Shown here: positions 6,302 through 8,658 of the stretch, piece after piece
Position numbering within the stretch: the stretch's first letter is position 1
Layout: every line of letters begins with the position of its first letter
DNA from: Prevotellaceae bacterium
GTDB taxonomy: Bacteria > Bacteroidota > Bacteroidia > Bacteroidales > UBA932
Assembly: GCA_031279735.1 (NCBI GenBank)
Contig: JAITHX010000222.1
Location: forward strand, 1 to 8,658
Direction: 5' to 3'
Length of the DNA stretch: 8,658 nucleotides
Position numbers and translations under genes: made by a program
The notes under the pieces: generated by a model
Databases searched by the model: none
What the model was told of the DNA's origin: nothing
Seen by the model: the letters and a program-made list of their open reading frames with translations, nothing else

Positions 6302-6757
6302 TCAGGATTCCTTCGCCAGCCGGTATTTGCCGGCAAGTTCTCCGGTGATTACATCGCCGTTTGAATCCAGAACAATCAAAACATTCTCTCCGACTTTGTA
6401 ATGAGTCGAAAATTCGCCCTCCTTAATATCGAGAGTGATTTTAGAACCGTCTTTCGACCACTTGAATTTTCCCTTGTGAGTGTATTTCTGCTTGCCTCTT
6501 TCGAGATAGCTGAAGACCAACTCGTAGGTTTCATCCGTTTTGAGTGTAATCTTGACGTTTATGCCCGGACAGCTTGCGCAGGGAATGACGCCGGAATACA
6601 CACCGTCCCAATTGAGACTGGTTCTTGAGTTGTCGGCCGTGACGGCAACGATTTCATTCGAAGGCTTTGCAGCAGTTCGAGGTTTGGACTTGCAGGAATT
6701 TAATCCCGATCCCGTAAAAATACTGATAATACTCAGCGCTAAAACAAATCGATTCAT
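6302..6757 (-). CDS. NlpE-like copper-resistance/envelope-sensing lipoprotein
   Basis: The 151-aa product begins with a hydrophobic leader (residues 4-19) and a lipobox-like LNSC with Cys22, then a Ser/Thr/Lys-rich linker, then an NlpE N-terminal-type domain: WDGVYSGVIPCASCPGINV (50-68) with the hallmark Cys60-x-x-Cys63 pair, followed by beta strands KITLKTDETYELVF and a KYTHKGKFKW turn. E. coli NlpE is an outer-membrane lipoprotein that signals envelope and surface stress to Cpx; this organism need not have Cpx, and the short form lacks the C-terminal OB-like domain of E. coli NlpE. So only the N-terminal, possibly metal-binding domain is conserved. It lies 84 bases downstream of dnaB on the same strand, with unusual tandem AAAGTT repeats in its leader and two hairpins after its stop. 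Confidence 0.82.
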   Translation of the reverse strand: MNRFVLALSIISIFTGSGLNSCKSKPRTAAKPSNEIVAVTADNSRTSLNWDGVYSGVIPCASCPGINVKITLKTDETYELVFSYLERGKQKYTHKGKFKWSKDGSKITLDIKEGEFSTHYKVGENVLIVLDSNGDVITGELAGKYRLAKES

Positions 6758-6792
6758 AACTTTACTTTAACTTTAACTTTTATTTAACTTTT
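6758..6792 (-). repeat. Tandem (T)AAAGTT repeats in the nlpE-like leader
   Basis: Immediately before the ATG of the NlpE-like gene, the minus strand reads four AAAGTT units (6763-6758, 6774-6769, 6780-6775, 6792-6787 region) plus a shorter AAAGT. They continue upstream as an A/T-only run. The block could be a protein-binding site, a slippery phase-variable leader or simply an A-rich translation enhancer; I see no recognisable promoter in the 84-base gap. Confidence 0.5.
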
Positions 6793-6841
6793 ATTTTATT
6801 CCATAAAAAACAACTGCAAGCGCAAAATGTTCTGCTAATAT

Positions 6842-8365
6842 TTAGAACGGCGATTCCCGTCTTGTTTCAAACTCGTTGAGGTTTACCGGAAACTCCGTGT
6901 TGGTCGAGATGGATTTGGGGCTTTCGGAGTTCATCTTCGAGCCTATTTTGGTTGTGGCGACGGACTGCGTTGCGCCCGGGTCTTCAAAGTCGTAGAATCG
7001 GGCTTCCTCGCTGCGGAATTTGAGGCGGACGTCGCCCACTGCTCCGTTTCTGTGCTTGGCGAGAATGATTTCGGCAACGCCTATCAGACTGTTTCCGTCC
7101 TCGTCTTCCAGAAAGCCGTAGTACTCCGGACGGTGGATGAAAGCCACGAGGTCGGCGTCCTGCTCTATGGCGCCGGATTCGCGAAGGTCGGACAGTTGCG
7201 GACGTTTGTTTCCCGACCGCGTTTCGACCGACCGGTTCAGCTGCGAAAGGGCAATTATCGGTACCCCGAGTTCTTTGGCGATGGCTTTGAGCGAACGCGA
7301 TATGGAGGATACTTCCTGTTCGCGCATGCCTTTCATTTCGGGCGGTCCGGTCATCAGCTGCAGATAGTCGTTGACGATGATTTTGATGTCGTGATTTAGC
7401 ACGAGGCGACGGGCTTTGGAGCGGAACTCGTAGATCGACAGTGCAGGCGTGTCGTCGATATAGAGCGGGGCGGCGGAAAGCGCCTGAAGTTTCACTTCGA
7501 GCTGATGCCATTCGTGGTCTTCGAGCTTGCCGTTTCGTATCTTGTCCGACGAAAGTCCCGTTTCGCTCACCATAAGACGCTTGACGAGCTGCGTTGCCGA
7601 CATTTCGAGCGAAAAGAAGGCTACTCCCTTGCCGAACTCCACCGAAGTGGCGCGCGCCATGGACAGCACGAAGGCGGTTTTGCCCATCGAGGGACGTGCC
7701 GCCACGATTATCAGGTCGGAAGGCTGCCAGCCGGAAGTGATGCGGTCGAGGGAGGTGAAGCCCGAAGGTATTCCGCTGAATCCGTCTTCGCGGGAGGCGC
7801 TGCTCTCCATTTCCTGTATGGCGGCTTCGACTATGTGTTCGATGTGCCGGGTTTCGCGACTGACATTGCCTTCGGCTACGTCGAATATTTTCTGTTGCGC
7901 GGAATCAATGAGGTCGCTCACGTCGGTTTTGTCGTCGAAGGCTTCGCGCTGTATTTCGGAGGCGATGGAGATGAGACGCCTCTGGAGATATTTCTGCGCC
8001 ACTATCTTCGAATGGTATTCCACGCTCGACGCCGAACCGACGCGCCCCGAAAGATATGCCAGATAGGACGTGCCGCCGACCAAGTCGAGATCGCCGTTGC
8101 TTTTCAGCTCTTCGGCAACGGTGAGTATGTCTATTGCCGCGTGTTTTGCCGAAAGGTCGAGAATCGCCTTGTAAATCTTCTGATTTGTTTCGAGATAGAA
8201 GCTGTCGGGGGTCAGTTGTCCCTGAATGTCCACTATCGCGTTCTTTTCGAGCATCAGCGCTCCAAGCACCGCCGCTTCCATGTCGAGCGCCTGCGGGGGT
8301 ATCTTCCCCGCTTCGAGTTCGTTCATTTCTATGGCGTTCAATTGTCGTTTCATTATTTTTCCCAT
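6842..8365 (-). CDS. dnaB: Replicative DNA helicase DnaB
   Basis: The 507-aa hexameric helicase unwinds DNA at the replication fork using ATP. The N-terminal DnaB domain starts with PPQALDMEAAVLGALMLE (residues 24-41). The RecA-like domain begins around GFSGIPSGFTSLD (195-207). It shows Walker A ARPSMGKT (223-230), FSLEMS with the catalytic Glu254, Walker B IIVNDYLQLM (Asp333), ALSQLNRSVE (372-381), LSDLRESGAIEQDAD (391-405) and the KHRNG arginine-finger motif (437-441). All motifs are intact and there is no intein insertion, although dnaB is a common intein host. The last 45 or so residues are a Ser/Thr-rich tail ending in SPF, like other Bacteroidota DnaB proteins. ATG at 8365 follows a matching promoter; ATG at 8353 would drop four residues. 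A large plus-strand frame across the gene is its shadow. Confidence 0.96.
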   Translation of the reverse strand: MGKIMKRQLNAIEMNELEAGKIPPQALDMEAAVLGALMLEKNAIVDIQGQLTPDSFYLETNQKIYKAILDLSAKHAAIDILTVAEELKSNGDLDLVGGTSYLAYLSGRVGSASSVEYHSKIVAQKYLQRRLISIASEIQREAFDDKTDVSDLIDSAQQKIFDVAEGNVSRETRHIEHIVEAAIQEMESSASREDGFSGIPSGFTSLDRITSGWQPSDLIIVAARPSMGKTAFVLSMARATSVEFGKGVAFFSLEMSATQLVKRLMVSETGLSSDKIRNGKLEDHEWHQLEVKLQALSAAPLYIDDTPALSIYEFRSKARRLVLNHDIKIIVNDYLQLMTGPPEMKGMREQEVSSISRSLKAIAKELGVPIIALSQLNRSVETRSGNKRPQLSDLRESGAIEQDADLVAFIHRPEYYGFLEDEDGNSLIGVAEIILAKHRNGAVGDVRLKFRSEEARFYDFEDPGATQSVATTKIGSKMNSESPKSISTNTEFPVNLNEFETRRESPF

Positions 8366-8389
8366 ATATAGGACTTAAAAAATCTCCGG

Positions 8390-8397
8390 CAAAGATA
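8390..8397 (-). promoter_or_regulatory. -7 promoter element of dnaB
   Basis: TATCTTTG (8397 to 8390, minus strand) exactly matches the Bacteroidota -7 consensus TAnnTTTG. It lies 24 bases before the dnaB ATG, implying a leader of roughly 15-20 bases. No clear TTTG -33 element is present at the expected spacing. Confidence 0.6.
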
Positions 8398-8457
8398 CCG
8401 CTTTTTCGGCGATCGGCGATTGGGGGTGTGATTTGGCTCGCGGATGACACAGATTTC

Positions 8458-8539
8458 AATTACGAATTACGAATTACGAATTACGACCGACTGCGGCCGT
8501 ACATCCGCAGTCGTAATTCGTAATTCGTAATTCGTAATT
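8458..8539. repeat. Heptamer-armed palindromic repeat element, right
   Basis: Four units of the heptamer AATTACG/GAATTAC (8458-8484) are mirrored exactly by four units on the other arm (8513-8539), a perfect 27-bp inverted repeat. Inside, GACTGCGG (8489-8496) pairs with CCGCAGTC (8505-8512) around the loop CCGTACAT. The only irregularity is a 4-base insertion (GACC, 8485-8488) in the left arm. The total is 35 paired positions. The architecture matches 138-278: heptamer arms of the form AATTAYG around a GC-rich core, next to the 80-bp module. It lies upstream of dnaB. Confidence 0.9.
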
Positions 8540-8578
8540 CGGTAATGGCGTGAATCCGTTGAAAGGTATTATTTCTGC

Positions 8579-8658
8579 GGTTCTGCCGGGAATTGTGTGG
8601 AAAAAGTTTGCGTGTTTTTTCACCGCGTTGCGGTGTTTTTGTAACGCAAGGGGCGCAA
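8579..8658 (-). repeat. 80-bp dispersed repeat module, right (inverted) copy
   Basis: This is the reverse complement of 57-136 with five transitions in 80 bases. It is separated from the heptamer palindrome by 38 bases (8541-8578) in which I see nothing recognisable, whereas on the left the two parts abut. The module runs to the last base of the window, so its outer boundary is not visible. TGTGGAAAA at 8596-8604 is the relaxed DnaA-box match. Confidence 0.85.
8621..8640 (+). terminator. Terminator-like hairpin in the right module
   Basis: CACCGC-GTT-GCGGTG (8621-8635) followed by five T residues (8636-8640) has the form of a short intrinsic terminator reading rightward. No plus-strand gene precedes it within the window, so here it may simply be part of the repeat rather than a working terminator. 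Confidence 0.4.

Noticed and set aside
6842..8365. Intein within dnaB
   Set aside because: All helicase motifs are contiguous at normal spacing and the length is ordinary for the family.
7505..8371. 288-codon plus-strand frame across the 5' part of dnaB
   Set aside because: Antisense shadow of a strongly conserved gene; no motif seen in its own translation.
57..8658. Whole window as a transposon with terminal inverted repeats
   Set aside because: No transposase, integrase or conjugation gene is present and the cargo would include dnaB and T9SS genes; no target duplication can be seen because the ends are the window ends.

Overview
The window looks like chromosomal DNA from a member of the Bacteroidota, probably Bacteroidales-like. 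The evidence is a PorP/SprF-type outer-membrane protein and a PorW/SprE-type TPR lipoprotein, both parts of the type IX secretion/gliding system (T9SS) found only in that phylum. Two start regions also carry the TAnnTTTG -7 element typical of the phylum, and there are several short-leader lipoproteins. No tRNA, rRNA, CRISPR array, transposase or integrase was seen.

Layout from left to right: (1) 1-278 is a repeat zone with 20-bp GC-rich units, an 80-bp module and an AT-rich heptamer-armed palindrome. (2) 279-2181, minus strand, is porP followed with almost no spacing by two small AT-rich genes: a DUF3990-type predicted ADP-ribosyltransferase-fold protein and an uncharacterised 151-residue partner. 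(3) 2182-2466 is the divergent control region. (4) 2467-6180, plus strand, is porW then a metallophosphoesterase lipoprotein. (5) 6181-6301 holds two strong hairpins between convergent genes. (6) 6302-8365, minus strand, is dnaB (replicative helicase) followed downstream by an NlpE-like lipoprotein. (7) 8366-8658 holds the dnaB promoter, a second heptamer-armed palindrome and an inverted copy of the 80-bp module.

How it fits together: porP and porW diverge from one regulatory region and both serve T9SS at the cell envelope. The phosphoesterase and NlpE-like protein are further envelope lipoproteins. dnaB is housekeeping, so the inverted repeats that bracket the window are more likely a dispersed intergenic repeat family (and possibly assembly breakpoints) than the ends of a transposon.

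The two most interesting signals are the AT-rich DUF3990/partner cassette tucked directly behind porP (a candidate toxin-antitoxin or effector pair) and the composite repeat family (80-bp terminator-like module plus heptamer-armed hairpin), present at both ends in mirror orientation. All homology statements are from pattern recognition, without database searches.
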